Shown here: positions 1 to 9,315 of the stretch, one piece after another
Numbering within the stretch: position 1 is the first letter of the stretch
Layout of the letters: every line of letters starts with the position of its first letter
From: Sedimenticola_A sp040506425
Lineage (GTDB): Bacteria; Pseudomonadota; Gammaproteobacteria; Chromatiales; Chromatiaceae
Length of the DNA stretch: 64,000 nt
Direction: 5' to 3'
Assembly (NCBI GenBank): GCA_965224515.1
Contig: OZ245051.1
Location: 186,001-250,000 of the forward strand
Made by a program: the position numbers and the translations under genes
The notes under the pieces: generated by a model
Told to the model about the DNA's origin: nothing
The model's database searches: none
Seen by the model: only the letters and a program-made list of their open reading frames with translations

Positions 1-810
1 CTCCATCGCGCCCATGTTGAAATCGTTTACCGCCACGATCATGTAGATATCCAGATCGTACTCCCGCCCATAGCGTTCCTCGTCCCACTGCATTGCCTTT
101 TTGAGTGAATCCATGGCGTGATCACACTTAGCGATGTTCTCAGCCTCGACATATATTTCGAGGGCCACGTTACGACCGGAAGCAGTGGTGTAGCGGTCTT
201 CGATATGCAACAGATCCCCGGCTACCAAGGCAAAAAGATAGGCAGGTTTTGGAAAGGGATCTTCCCACTTCACCCGCTGGCGACCATCACCAAGCTCTTC
301 ACGCTCTACGGGATTGCCATTCGAAAGCAACACCGGGTACCGGGACTTGTCTGCGATGATGGTGGTGGTGAAACGTGACATCACGTCCGGGCGATCCAGA
401 AACCAGGTGATTTTCCTGAACCCTTCGGCCTCACACTGGGTACAGAACATGGCTCCCGACTTGTAGAGCCCCTCCAGCGCAGTATTCTCCTGGGGCTTGA
501 TTCTCACCCGGCTGCATAAGCTGAACCGATCCGGCACCCGGTAAATGGTAAGACCGGCGGAATCCTGTAGATAACCATCATGGGCCAGATCCTGGTCATC
601 GATTGCCAGTGACAGCAGCTCCAGCCCCTCGCCATGCAGGTGCAGAACCGAATCACTCTCCTCGGAGAGCGGATTTCGCCGCATGGTGAGGGTGGATGTC
701 ACCAGCGTCTCCTCTTCACCCAGTTCGAATATCAGGTCGACCCTGTCGATCAGGTATTTTGGAGGCCGGTAGTCCTTGAGAAAAATGGTCTTGGGAGCTT
801 CACGCAACAT
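1..810 (-). CDS. pepN: Aminopeptidase N, N-terminal 270 residues (cut by window edge)
   Basis: Open reading frame with no stop inside the window, starting with ATG at 810 and running off base 1. The product is an M1-family zinc aminopeptidase that removes N-terminal residues from peptides in the cytoplasm. The N-terminus carries the family segments KTIFLKDYRPP (about residues 7-17) and EGFRKITWFLDRPDVMSRFT (about 120-140). The visible part ends exactly inside the substrate-binding GAMEN motif, where only GAME is present. The HExxH zinc site would lie beyond the edge. The gene diverges from grxC, with about 195 bases between the start codons. Confidence 0.93.
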   Translation of the reverse strand, partial: MLREAPKTIFLKDYRPPKYLIDRVDLIFELGEEETLVTSTLTMRRNPLSEESDSVLHLHGEGLELLSLAIDDQDLAHDGYLQDSAGLTIYRVPDRFSLCSRVRIKPQENTALEGLYKSGAMFCTQCEAEGFRKITWFLDRPDVMSRFTTTIIADKSRYPVLLSNGNPVEREELGDGRQRVKWEDPFPKPAYLFALVAGDLLHIEDRYTTASGRNVALEIYVEAENIAKCDHAMDSLKKAMQWDEERYGREYDLDIYMIVAVNDFNMGAME

Positions 811-1005
811 GGAGAACCTGCTTCATCATATTGTTGGGAAAGCGGGTCGCTGCCCGCATATAGTCGTCCAGGGGTCGATTATGTAGGATCAGCCCATGAT
901 AACGAAACCCGGTATATTTAAGGGTTTAATGGACGCAGGTTTTATGGACCCCCTAATTTGCTGCTGCTAGGATAATCCGCAACACAGGAACACGAGAGGA
1001 AAGGC

Positions 1006-1290
1006 ATGCCGAAAGTTGAGATGTACACCACCGCCATCTGCCCCTACTGCATGCGGGCCAAGGCCCTGCTGGACAGAAAAGGTGTGAAATACGAAGAGAT
1101 GCGCATCGAGGGAAACCGTGAACTGATGCGCGAGATGATCAAACGCAGCAAGCGCAATACGGTACCCCAGATATTCATCGACGAATTCCACGTGGGCGGA
1201 TATGACGACATGGCTGAACTCGACGCCTTTGGGAAGCTGGATCCACTGCTGAAAATAGAATCTGACGAGCGGGATACAGAGATCACATGA
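1006..1290 (+). CDS. grxC: Glutaredoxin 3 (GrxC family)
   Basis: A 94-residue dithiol glutaredoxin with the CPYC active site (residues 12-15) right after the first beta strand. It contains the TVPQIFI cis-proline segment and the GGYDD glutathione-binding turn typical of GrxC. It would reduce protein disulfides with glutathione in the cytoplasm. A purine-rich ribosome site (gaggaaagg) sits just before the ATG. It is slightly longer than E. coli GrxC because of an extended C-terminus. The stop overlaps the next start (ATGA), so it is translationally coupled to hslR. Confidence 0.93.
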   Translation: MPKVEMYTTAICPYCMRAKALLDRKGVKYEEMRIEGNRELMREMIKRSKRNTVPQIFIDEFHVGGYDDMAELDAFGKLDPLLKIESDERDTEIT

Positions 1291-1688
1291 GTCAACCTGC
1301 GCAGCTGGAGAGCCTGCGGCTCGACAAGTGGCTTTGGGCAGCCCGTTTCTTCAAGACACGGCAACTTGCCGTTGAGGCGATCAACGGGGGCAAGGTCCAT
1401 CTGAACGGCCAGCGCACCAAGCCCGGCAGGGAAGTAAAGGTCGGCAGCAAGCTGCGCATCCACAAAGGCTCTCTGGAGTGGGACATTACCGTCACCCAGA
1501 TTCCCAAGCAGCGCCGCCCGGCCTCGGAAGCCATACACTTCTACGAAGAGACTGAGGAGAGCAGGATCAGCCGTGAAAAAATCGTTGAAGATCAACGCCT
1601 GCTGCGCGCCGCCGCGCCCAAGCTGCCCAGTACAAAACCCAGCAAGCGGGACAGGCGGATGATCCACCGTTTCACGGGCAAGGAGTGA
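1287..1688 (+). CDS. hslR: Ribosome-associated heat shock protein Hsp15 (S4 domain)
   Basis: A 133-residue small RNA-binding protein. The N-terminal S4 fold (about residues 10-70) has the family pattern LDKWLWAARFFKTR and GGKVHLNGQRTKPGREV. The C-terminal tail is basic (SKRDRRMIHRFTGK). Hsp15 proteins recycle free 50S subunits carrying a stalled nascent chain. It overlaps the grxC stop by four bases and is followed 9 bases later by an unknown gene in the same direction, suggesting a three-gene operon. Confidence 0.9.
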   Translation: MSQPAQLESLRLDKWLWAARFFKTRQLAVEAINGGKVHLNGQRTKPGREVKVGSKLRIHKGSLEWDITVTQIPKQRRPASEAIHFYEETEESRISREKIVEDQRLLRAAAPKLPSTKPSKRDRRMIHRFTGKE

Positions 1689-1697
1689 GACGGGAGC

Positions 1698-2156
1698 ATG
1701 GACCAGGACATTTTTCGCAAAACCTACCGTGAGATGAACGAGCGCGCCTGCGTGTTCGAGAAAAGCAATCTCTCGGACGCCTGCCGCTGCACCCAGGCGG
1801 AACGTTTCTATCTTGCCGAAAGAGAGGGTGTGCACTGCAAATCGGAGCAGGCCCAGGAGAAGTGTATAGACTTCATGGGCCTTCTGCGTCAACAGAGCCG
1901 CTTTGCCCTGAAATCAAATGATGTGAGCGAAGTACTGCCTCATGGCAAGGCGATGCGCATTCAGGTCGGGGGGATGCGTGGTGTATACCTCGCAGTCCAT
2001 GATGAAGAGGAGGCCCCTGTTCAGATCGAAGATGTGCACAGCCTGCTTCAAAGAGCCATCGGGAAATTTGGTGACCTGTCAAAACTCCCCTACCAGCAGA
2101 TCATGATACAGGTGGCAGCCTACAAAGGGCGCACCAGGGGCAAGCGAAACCGCTGA
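1698..2156 (+). CDS. Conserved hypothetical protein with N-terminal cysteine cluster
   Basis: A 152-residue soluble protein whose family I cannot name. The N-terminal third has five cysteines (about residues 18, 29, 31, 47 and 56), including a CRC pair, a spacing that could bind a metal or iron-sulfur cluster. This is inference only. The C-terminus is basic (KGRTRGKRNR). There is no signal peptide or membrane segment. The start is supported by a cgggag ribosome site. It is the last gene of the grxC-hslR run, so co-expression with the redox protein and ribosome rescue factor is likely. Confidence 0.7.
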   Translation: MDQDIFRKTYREMNERACVFEKSNLSDACRCTQAERFYLAEREGVHCKSEQAQEKCIDFMGLLRQQSRFALKSNDVSEVLPHGKAMRIQVGGMRGVYLAVHDEEEAPVQIEDVHSLLQRAIGKFGDLSKLPYQQIMIQVAAYKGRTRGKRNR

Positions 2157-2457
2157 AGCGGTCTCACCAATCCTGGGAAGAAGTGATATTCACTGGCCTG
2201 AAATCCACTACCTGCAGATTGCACGATAGATTGCTACTATCTTCCACTACATATATTGATCCGGGTCATGGACGTTCAGCTCCCTTCCTTCTTGAATAGG
2301 AACTGAACACTGGGTGACCGAATACCGGCCAGAAAGAGAATAACGATCCGGCCACTCCTCACACCCAGCCCTATCAGGCCCGGCGGGGTCATTGAAGCCC
2401 GGCTTCACCGCCCCGAACAGAGCCATTGCACAAACCTAAGCACCTGAGGAGAAACAG
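2157..2457. other. Non-coding gap before the EF-G-like gene
   Basis: About 300 bases without a credible gene. I see no perfect terminator and no recognizable riboswitch. It probably carries the promoter and 5' leader of the downstream GTPase; the ribosome site (gaggag) lies a few bases before its ATG. Confidence 0.4.
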
Positions 2458-4512
2458 ATGCCTGCATATACCACCCACGATATCCGGAATATCGCCCTGG
2501 TGGGCCAGACAGGCGCCGGTAAAACGACGCTGGTTGAAGCCCTACTGTATCGCGCTGGCGCGATACAGAACCAGGGCACTATCGAACGGGGCACCACCGT
2601 TTGTGATTATGACCCCCAGGAGAAACAGTACGAACACTCACTGGACTCTTCCCTGGTCCATTTCGAAAAGAGCGGCAAGCAGATCAATCTGCTCGATGCC
2701 CCGGGACTGCATGATTTTTATGGGCGCGCTTTCGGTGTGCTTCAGGCTGCAGAGACCACCGCGGTCGTTATCAATGCCGAAGAGGGTATAGAGGCCACCA
2801 CCCAGTCGATGATGGAGCACGCCAAGGCCGATGATCTCTGCCGTCTTATCATCATCAACCAGATCGACAGTGCCAACGGCAATCTCGAACAACTGGTTGA
2901 AGAGATCCGCGAAACCTTCGGCAGCGAGTGCCTGCCTCTGAATCTGCCATCGGCAAGCGGAGACAAAGTCATCGATTGCTTCTTCAAGCCGGAAGGGGAA
3001 GAGACGCGTTTCTCCTCGGTAGCGGATGCCCACACCACCATCATCGACCAGGTTGTCGAGGTGGATGAGGAGCTCATGGAAATCTACCTGGAACAGGGCC
3101 AGGAGCTCTCCCCGGAGCAACTGCACGATCCATTCGAGAAAGCGCTGCGGGAAGGTCACCTGGTACCGATCTGTTTCACTTCAGCTGCTACAGGGGCCGG
3201 TATTGATGAATTGCTGAACATCATCGTCCAGCTGATGCCCGATCCCACTGAGGGCAATCCGCCACACTTCCTTAAAGGTGAAGGTGAGAAGGCAAAACCT
3301 ATTGAGATCACTCCCGACCCGAACAAACATGCAGTGGCACATGTCTTCAAGGTGAGTAACGACCCTTTCCGGGGCAAACTCGGTTATTTCAGGGTCTACC
3401 AGGGTACCCTGACACCAAACTCGCAACTCTTCATCGGTGATGGACGTAAACCGTTCAAAGCTGCCCACCTGCTCAGAATCATGGGCAAGGAGCAGTCAGA
3501 GATGAGCAAGGCGATCCCCGGTGATATCTGTGCCGTAGCCAGGGTGGAAGAGATATTCAGGGACGCCGTACTACACGATTCCCACGATGAGGATCATTTC
3601 CACCTGCAGCCGGAAGAGTTTCCCATGCCGCTCTTCGGCCTGGCGCTGATCCCCAAGAAGCGGGGAGACGAGCAGAAGCTCTCTGATGCCCTTCACAAGC
3701 TTGAATCCGAGGACCCCTGCCTGGTGGTTGAGCACGATTCACAGGCTAATGAGACCATAATACGCGGACTTGGCGAGCTGCACCTGCGGGTCATCCTCGA
3801 ACAGCTGGAGGAGCGCTATAACGTACACGTGGACACCCGCCCACCAAGCATTCCCTATCGCGAAACCATCGCTGGCAGGGCAGATGGTCAGCACCGCCAC
3901 AAAAAACAGACAGGTGGCGCCGGCCAGTTCGGCGAGGTTTACCTGAAAGTGGAGCCCCTGCCGAGAGGTGAAGGCTTCAAGTTCGTGGACGAGGTGAAGG
4001 GTGGCGTTGTGCCTGGACAGTTCATCCCGGCGGTTGAGAAAGGCGTACGCCAGGCGATGGACGAGGGGTTTGTGGCCGGCTATCCGATTCAGGACCTGAA
4101 GGTCACGGTATACGATGGTAAGTACCACGCCGTGGACTCCAAGGAGATCGCTTTTGTATCAGCTGGCAAGAAGGCGTTCCAGAGCGCCCTGGAGAAGGCA
4201 CGACCGGTAGTGCTCGAACCAATGGTCACCATTCGCATTACCGCTCAAGGAGAGGCCATGGGCGACATTACCGCTGACCTCTCAACCAAGCGCGGGCGGG
4301 TCAGCAACACCGAGGCCCTCAATGGAGGACGCATGGTAATCAGCGCCCTGGTGCCACTTGCCGAACTGGATGGTTACAGCTCCAGGTTGAAATCTATCAC
4401 CGGCGGTGAGGGGACCTATGACCTCGCCTTCAGTCACTACGATCCCGTACCAGACAATGTGCAGCGCACCCTGGCTCAGAAATACCAGGAGAGCCATCAC
4501 GGGGGAGAGTGA
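2458..4512 (+). CDS. Elongation factor G-like translational GTPase (EF-G2 type, altered G motifs)
   Basis: A 684-residue protein with the five-domain EF-G layout. The P-loop GQTGAGKT is at 16-23. The G3 motif reads DAPGLHDF (80-87) instead of DTPGHVDF, and G4 reads NQID (134-137) instead of NKxD. The segment GTTVCDYDPQEK resembles switch I of EF-G-2 proteins, but the usual ERGIS/T part is replaced by QYEHS. Domain IV is clear (HKKQTGGAGQFG at about 480) and domain V follows. Canonical EF-G moves tRNAs after peptide bond formation. This divergent copy is probably a paralogue with a special role, and the true fusA should lie elsewhere. It is a single gene with its own terminator. Confidence 0.85.
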   Translation: MPAYTTHDIRNIALVGQTGAGKTTLVEALLYRAGAIQNQGTIERGTTVCDYDPQEKQYEHSLDSSLVHFEKSGKQINLLDAPGLHDFYGRAFGVLQAAETTAVVINAEEGIEATTQSMMEHAKADDLCRLIIINQIDSANGNLEQLVEEIRETFGSECLPLNLPSASGDKVIDCFFKPEGEETRFSSVADAHTTIIDQVVEVDEELMEIYLEQGQELSPEQLHDPFEKALREGHLVPICFTSAATGAGIDELLNIIVQLMPDPTEGNPPHFLKGEGEKAKPIEITPDPNKHAVAHVFKVSNDPFRGKLGYFRVYQGTLTPNSQLFIGDGRKPFKAAHLLRIMGKEQSEMSKAIPGDICAVARVEEIFRDAVLHDSHDEDHFHLQPEEFPMPLFGLALIPKKRGDEQKLSDALHKLESEDPCLVVEHDSQANETIIRGLGELHLRVILEQLEERYNVHVDTRPPSIPYRETIAGRADGQHRHKKQTGGAGQFGEVYLKVEPLPRGEGFKFVDEVKGGVVPGQFIPAVEKGVRQAMDEGFVAGYPIQDLKVTVYDGKYHAVDSKEIAFVSAGKKAFQSALEKARPVVLEPMVTIRITAQGEAMGDITADLSTKRGRVSNTEALNGGRMVISALVPLAELDGYSSRLKSITGGEGTYDLAFSHYDPVPDNVQRTLAQKYQESHHGGE

Positions 4513-4548
4513 AGTCAGAGAGTGAATAACGCTCCCTGAACTACAATA

Positions 4549-4585
4549 AAAGGGCCGGCTGCTGATAGCAGCCAGCCCTTTTTTA
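4549..4585 (+). terminator. Rho-independent terminator after the EF-G-like gene
   Basis: A G/C-rich stem (gggc, ggctgct / agcagcc, gccc) with a GAT loop, followed by a run of six to seven T. It begins about 37 bases after the stop codon. Confidence 0.85.
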
Positions 4586-4724
4586 ATGGCCAGGGGACGA
4601 TGAACTGCTGCAGGGCAGCAAGATTTCATTAAAGATTACCGTTGGTTTTCCGATAGCATCAGGAGTGACTACGGTTTTTCCGCCTGGAAACCAACATCTC
4701 TGCAACCACTACAACAACCGAAGC

Positions 4725-6074
4725 ATGTCGATTTCGATACAGTTCGATCACAAGCGGCCTCGCCTTTTTCTATCCGCCAGCTTTGCTGTTTTTATAGGAT
4801 TGATGCTGGCCATTACAACCATAGCGCTTTTGCGCATGGGCAATATTGGCGCTCACATGGAAAAGGTGGTTCAGCAGAACACTACCCAGGCAGGCCTGAT
4901 GATGACCATTCGCACGGCCACCCGTGAGCGGCTGCGCCTGCTTCACAGTATGCTCAACTCCGATGACCCCTTCGAGGCTGATGAATACTTCATGTCGATC
5001 CGTGACAGGGGTGAAGAGGTGATCTCCAACCTGTCAGCGCTGGAACGCATGGAGCTATCCCCGAAGGCCAAAGCCCTGCTGGAGAAGCTGAAAGAACCAA
5101 TGGGTATCTCCGCCGAACTGCACTATGAAGTGATCGACCTGGTACAACAGCAGAGGAAAGCTGAAGCGAGGCTGTTACTGATAACCCGGACCACGCCAGC
5201 ACAGGATCGAGCCCTGGACATCATGGACAGTTTTATCCGTCAGCAAAAAACAAACAGCAGGGCCGCGCTGCTTCAAGCGTCGGATGAACTGAATACAGCC
5301 TATACACAGCTTTTCAGCCTCACCGGTATCGCCATACTGCTGGGCACAAGCCTGGGGGTGTTCGTTGTCTTCCGGATCGGCGCCTTGGTGGACGCACACA
5401 GACAGCACAGTCACCAGCTTTCAAATGCAAACAAAAACCTGGAGCTTGAAGTCAGAGAAAGAAGAACAGCTGAAGAGAAGCTACACTTGGTGATGGGGGA
5501 ACTTGAGCAACGGGTAGCGGAGCGAACTGCAGAATTGAGCGATGCCAACAAGGCTTTGACCCGGCTTGCCAGCTACGACAGCCTGACAAAACTGCCAAAC
5601 CGTGCTCTTTTCAAAGAGCGCCTGAAAATGGCCCTTGCCCACGCCCGGCGCAATCAAACAGAAGTGGCCCTCCTGTTCATGGACCTGGACGGATTCAAGC
5701 AGGTCAACGATCTGCTTGGCCATGAAGCGGGAGACCGTGTTCTTCAAGAGACGGCCAGACGGCTGTGCAACTGCATACGCGAAGAGGATACCCTGGCCCG
5801 CATGGGTGGCGACGAGTTCACGGTTATTCTCGGCAACCTGAGAAACCGGGATGATTCCACACTGGTAGCGAGCAAACTGATTCATGCCATTGATGCACCT
5901 TACGATATTGACGGTACCACTCAACACGTCGGCATCAGCATAGGCATCAGTACTTACCCTGATGATTCTGACGACATGGATACCCTGCTGCAACATGCAG
6001 ATGACGCCATGTACAATGTGAAACGTTCCGGCAAGAACAACTACCTCTACTATTCAGTTCCCGAGAACGACTGA
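4725..6074 (+). CDS. Membrane-bound diguanylate cyclase (GGDEF)
   Basis: About 449 residues. An N-terminal membrane segment (near LFLSASFAVFIGLMLAITT), a periplasmic helical sensor region of about 150 residues and a second membrane segment (LTGIAILLGTSLGVFVVF) are followed by a coiled coil and a GGDEF domain. The active site is MGGDEF, and an RxxD inhibitory site (REED) stands nine residues before GGDEF, so the enzyme should make cyclic di-GMP and be product-inhibited. The substrate-binding segment FMDLDGFKQVND is intact. No EAL domain is present. The start is uncertain: an upstream GTG at 4665 is in frame, but its putative ribosome site overlaps the codon. Confidence 0.88.
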   Translation: MSISIQFDHKRPRLFLSASFAVFIGLMLAITTIALLRMGNIGAHMEKVVQQNTTQAGLMMTIRTATRERLRLLHSMLNSDDPFEADEYFMSIRDRGEEVISNLSALERMELSPKAKALLEKLKEPMGISAELHYEVIDLVQQQRKAEARLLLITRTTPAQDRALDIMDSFIRQQKTNSRAALLQASDELNTAYTQLFSLTGIAILLGTSLGVFVVFRIGALVDAHRQHSHQLSNANKNLELEVRERRTAEEKLHLVMGELEQRVAERTAELSDANKALTRLASYDSLTKLPNRALFKERLKMALAHARRNQTEVALLFMDLDGFKQVNDLLGHEAGDRVLQETARRLCNCIREEDTLARMGGDEFTVILGNLRNRDDSTLVASKLIHAIDAPYDIDGTTQHVGISIGISTYPDDSDDMDTLLQHADDAMYNVKRSGKNNYLYYSVPEND

Positions 6075-6085
6075 AAGGTTTCAGA

Positions 6086-6718
6086 TCAGCTTCCTGGCCG
6101 TACAGAATCCATACCCCAGTTCCATGATTTTTTTATTGCCATACCAGACAAGCCATACCATTCGACACCAAGGCCTGGAAAACTCAACACGGCACAGCTG
6201 TGATTAAACAACGTACTGCCGGGATTGATCACAAGCCGTCCAGCTATCCGCTCTGCAAATACCTGGTGGGTATGCCCAACCACCAGCACATCATGATTCA
6301 GCTCTTTGAGTCGCCCGCTCCAGTAGGCGAGCTGCTCATCAATCATGGCACCGGTTTCATCAAGCAGCCTGATCCCATCCATGAGCTGATCCGGAGGGCT
6401 GGCGTGCACCATGTAAAGCGCTCTTCCCTCAATGTTCATCTCCAGTGATACAGGAAGGTTGTCAAGATAACGATAAGTGGCCGATTCCCGGCTGCTCACG
6501 TCCCGGGCGAGATACCAGGCCTCGTGGTTGCCTGAAACACCTCTGCAGCCACTTCTGACCAACAGGTCAACCGTCTCCTCCAAAGCCGTCCCGTAGCCTG
6601 CGATGTCCCCGGCACAAAGAATACCCTTCACCCCCTCTCTCTGAAATATGGCCAGGGACTCTTCTACAGGCCCCGGAGTGGCATGGGGATCGCTGATAAT
6701 GCCTATCTTAGAGTTCAA
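6086..6718 (-). CDS. Calcineurin-like metallophosphoesterase (YfcE/MJ0936 type)
   Basis: A 210-residue protein with all metal-binding motifs of the small phosphodiesterase family: DPH (about residue 10), GD in CAGDIAGYG, GNHE, a histidine in VHASPPD and the C-terminal GHTHQ. Family members hydrolyse phosphodiesters with two metal ions; the cellular substrate cannot be read from sequence. The start is a TTG preceded by an agggc ribosome site. It lies 45 bases after the Lon-like gene on the same strand and may be co-transcribed with it. Confidence 0.82.
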   Translation of the reverse strand: MNSKIGIISDPHATPGPVEESLAIFQREGVKGILCAGDIAGYGTALEETVDLLVRSGCRGVSGNHEAWYLARDVSSRESATYRYLDNLPVSLEMNIEGRALYMVHASPPDQLMDGIRLLDETGAMIDEQLAYWSGRLKELNHDVLVVGHTHQVFAERIAGRLVINPGSTLFNHSCAVLSFPGLGVEWYGLSGMAIKKSWNWGMDSVRPGS

Positions 6719-6763
6719 GATATGCCCTTACGGATGAGGTGCATGGAGAACCACAAATAACAA

Positions 6764-9163
6764 TCAACCATCTGATGAATCCTGGGCTTCGCCCTGCCCT
6801 GCGTATTGCTGCCGCAATGTTGTCCAGCGTGCCAGCCTGGCCTGGATTTTTCCGTTGAAGCTCTGCTCAGGGAATTCCTCATCCGCGTTGGCCACGCCTG
6901 CCTCCAGTCCGCTTAAAAGTGTCATCGCCTCTTCAACATGACTTACTGCATAGACAGCAAACTGATCATTTTCAACTGCATCGATAACATCCTGGCGCAA
7001 CATCAGGTCCTTGATGTTCGCCTTGGGAATAATCACACCCTGCTCATTAGTAAGACCACGGGCTTTGCATATATCGAAGAACCCCTCGATTTTCTGGCAC
7101 ACACCACCAATTGCCTGCACCTCACCGTGCTGGTTAACTGAGCCGGTAATGGCCAGGGACTGCCTGATCGGAATATCGCCAAACGCTGAAAGCAGTGCAC
7201 AAAGTTCCGCCGTCGAAGCGCTGTCACCCTCAATTTCGCCATAAGTCTGCTCAAACACCAGGCTGGCCGAGACAGAAAAGGGTTGATGCTTGGCATAGCG
7301 CCAACCGATATAGGATGCAAGAATAAGCACCCCCTTGGAGTGTATGGAGCCCCCTTGTTCTATTTCGCGCTCTATATCGATCAACTCGCCACTGCCAAGC
7401 CTTGCCGTTGCACTGATACGGGTAGGCATACCGAACATGTAATCTCCTACCTGAAGAACGGACAGGCCATTTACCTGGGCCAACTGCACTCCCTCTGTGT
7501 CGATCTTCAGGGTGCCTCTCAACACCTCTTCATGCAGGCGTTCTCGTAGTTGGTCTACCCGCTGTGTCTGGGCATCAATCGCAGTCTGCACATCCTCACG
7601 ACGAATAACCTCACTCTCATGCTGGGCAGCCCAGTAATCTGACTCACGCAGCAGGTCGAGCAGGCTACCCATGTGCAGCGAAAGTTTTTCTCCATCATCC
7701 GCACGGCGGGCACTGAATTCGATAATTCTTGCCACGCCTTCATTTTCAATATGCCTAAGTTTCTCGCGCTCCCTAAGCGTTGTCACAAGGCGCGCAAATT
7801 CAAGATCGTTTCCATTGCTTCTTGCCATGTCCTCAGAGAAGTCGGCAGCAACCTTGAACAGGCTGCCAAACTCCGGGTCATACTCTTTCAGCAGGTAATA
7901 GAGCAGGCGGTCACCAATCAGAATCACCTTCAAATCAATGGGTATGGGCTCGGGTTCGAGGGTGATGGTACTGACCAGACTGAGCTGTCTCTCCAGCGAC
8001 TCGATCCGAATCTCCCGTGCATTTAGAACCCGCTTCAATCCTTCCCATGCAAAGGGATTGGACAGAATCTTCTCCACATCAATAATCAAAAAACCACCAT
8101 TGGCACGATGCAGGGCGCCGGGTTTGATCAGGGTGAAATCTGTCATCAGGGTGCCCATACGGGAAAAATGCTCAACACGCCCAAGCAGGTTTTGATAAGT
8201 CGGATTGTCTTCATAGACAATCGGCGCACCCTGGATCTCGGCATTGTCGACCAGCAGGTTGACCCGGTAGTCATCATATTGGGGATCATTGCTGGATGGT
8301 GGTTTCTGCTCTCCGTGGTCATGTGCCTTGAACAGTTCGTGGTTATCTATAATGTCTGTCTTCGCAGCTTCGAAATAACGGATCACATCCGGCAATTTGC
8401 TGTATTTTTTCTCCAGTTCGCTGACCAGCCTGTCCACCGCGATCTCAACAAACTTACGATCCAGGTCGATGAATTTCTTTCTGACCTCGTGCTGCCAGAG
8501 AGGCATCTTACCCATCACCTCTTTCAGCTCTTCCTTCACCTCTTCCAGAACGCTGCTGATACGCTCTTTATCCTCTTCCGAAAGCGCCTGAAACTCTTCG
8601 CTGTCAAGCACCTTGCCTTCAATCTCAGGGGCCAGGGTGTACCCCGTTGGGGTATCAATCATGGCAATCCCACGCTCAAGCGCCCGTTTACCCAGGCTCT
8701 CGGCAACACCCTGCTCATGTTCTTTGTATTCGGCGTTGATCTCTTTGACCCGCCTGCGGTACTCGTCATTCTGAAATACGGCTGGAATATCCCTCAGCAG
8801 GTCGCCGATGAGTTGCTCCATGTCATCGTGCAGTTGCCGGCCGATCCCGGCGGGAAGTCTCAGAGCATGGGGGATATGGGAATCTTTGAAATTGGCCACA
8901 TAGCACCAGTCGGCTCTTCTCACCTCCTGTTCGGCATGCTTGGACAGGGCATCCCGGACAACCGTATGCCTGCCAAGACCTGTAGAGCCCATGACATAGA
9001 GGTTGTATCCTTCGTGCCCCATACCGACACCGAAATTGATCGCATCCAGTGCCCGCTCCTGGCCTATAGTCTCCTCCAGACCCGGCACGGACTCAGTGGT
9101 ATCAAAATCCCAGTCAGCGGTTTCACACCGGTGGTAGAGCTGTTCTGGTATCAGGGGATTCAT
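6764..9163 (-). CDS. Lon-like AAA+ protease (COG1067 type)
   Basis: About 799 residues from the ATG at 9163, chosen because the longer frame overlaps the start of the divergent neighbour. An AAA module with a P-loop of the form GSTGLGRHT (59-67, Arg in place of the usual Lys, as in many members of this family as I recall) is followed by a helical insertion and a C-terminal Lon proteolytic domain. The catalytic serine lies in GDSAST (about S648) and the lysine in GGVCQKIEG (about K691). The 43-residue spacing matches the Ser-Lys dyad of Lon. It is a cytoplasmic ATP-dependent protease with unknown substrates. Confidence 0.88.
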   Translation of the reverse strand: MNPLIPEQLYHRCETADWDFDTTESVPGLEETIGQERALDAINFGVGMGHEGYNLYVMGSTGLGRHTVVRDALSKHAEQEVRRADWCYVANFKDSHIPHALRLPAGIGRQLHDDMEQLIGDLLRDIPAVFQNDEYRRRVKEINAEYKEHEQGVAESLGKRALERGIAMIDTPTGYTLAPEIEGKVLDSEEFQALSEEDKERISSVLEEVKEELKEVMGKMPLWQHEVRKKFIDLDRKFVEIAVDRLVSELEKKYSKLPDVIRYFEAAKTDIIDNHELFKAHDHGEQKPPSSNDPQYDDYRVNLLVDNAEIQGAPIVYEDNPTYQNLLGRVEHFSRMGTLMTDFTLIKPGALHRANGGFLIIDVEKILSNPFAWEGLKRVLNAREIRIESLERQLSLVSTITLEPEPIPIDLKVILIGDRLLYYLLKEYDPEFGSLFKVAADFSEDMARSNGNDLEFARLVTTLREREKLRHIENEGVARIIEFSARRADDGEKLSLHMGSLLDLLRESDYWAAQHESEVIRREDVQTAIDAQTQRVDQLRERLHEEVLRGTLKIDTEGVQLAQVNGLSVLQVGDYMFGMPTRISATARLGSGELIDIEREIEQGGSIHSKGVLILASYIGWRYAKHQPFSVSASLVFEQTYGEIEGDSASTAELCALLSAFGDIPIRQSLAITGSVNQHGEVQAIGGVCQKIEGFFDICKARGLTNEQGVIIPKANIKDLMLRQDVIDAVENDQFAVYAVSHVEEAMTLLSGLEAGVANADEEFPEQSFNGKIQARLARWTTLRQQYAGQGEAQDSSDG

Positions 9164-9315
9164 CACAGGAGCACCTATCGGCAAGTGATTGTTCTTCCTC
9201 TTACCTCTAAGACTAGCAGCCTTCTGATAATCCGTCGGTGAAAAGCTCCCCCGCAAATAAATCCAAAAACCGTTAAGATGGCTGCCATTTAATCCATCTA
9301 CAGGAATAACCCACG

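Noticed and set aside
6764..9163. Arg instead of Lys in the P-loop of the Lon-like protease as a broken gene
   Set aside because: As far as I recall, many COG1067-type proteases have this GxGR form, and the proteolytic dyad is intact.
8108..9241. A long plus-strand reading frame (377 codons) opposite the Lon-like protease
   Set aside because: It lies fully inside the minus-strand gene, whose product has a proper Ser-Lys dyad and AAA domain. The opposite frame has no family motifs; long antisense frames are common at this GC content.
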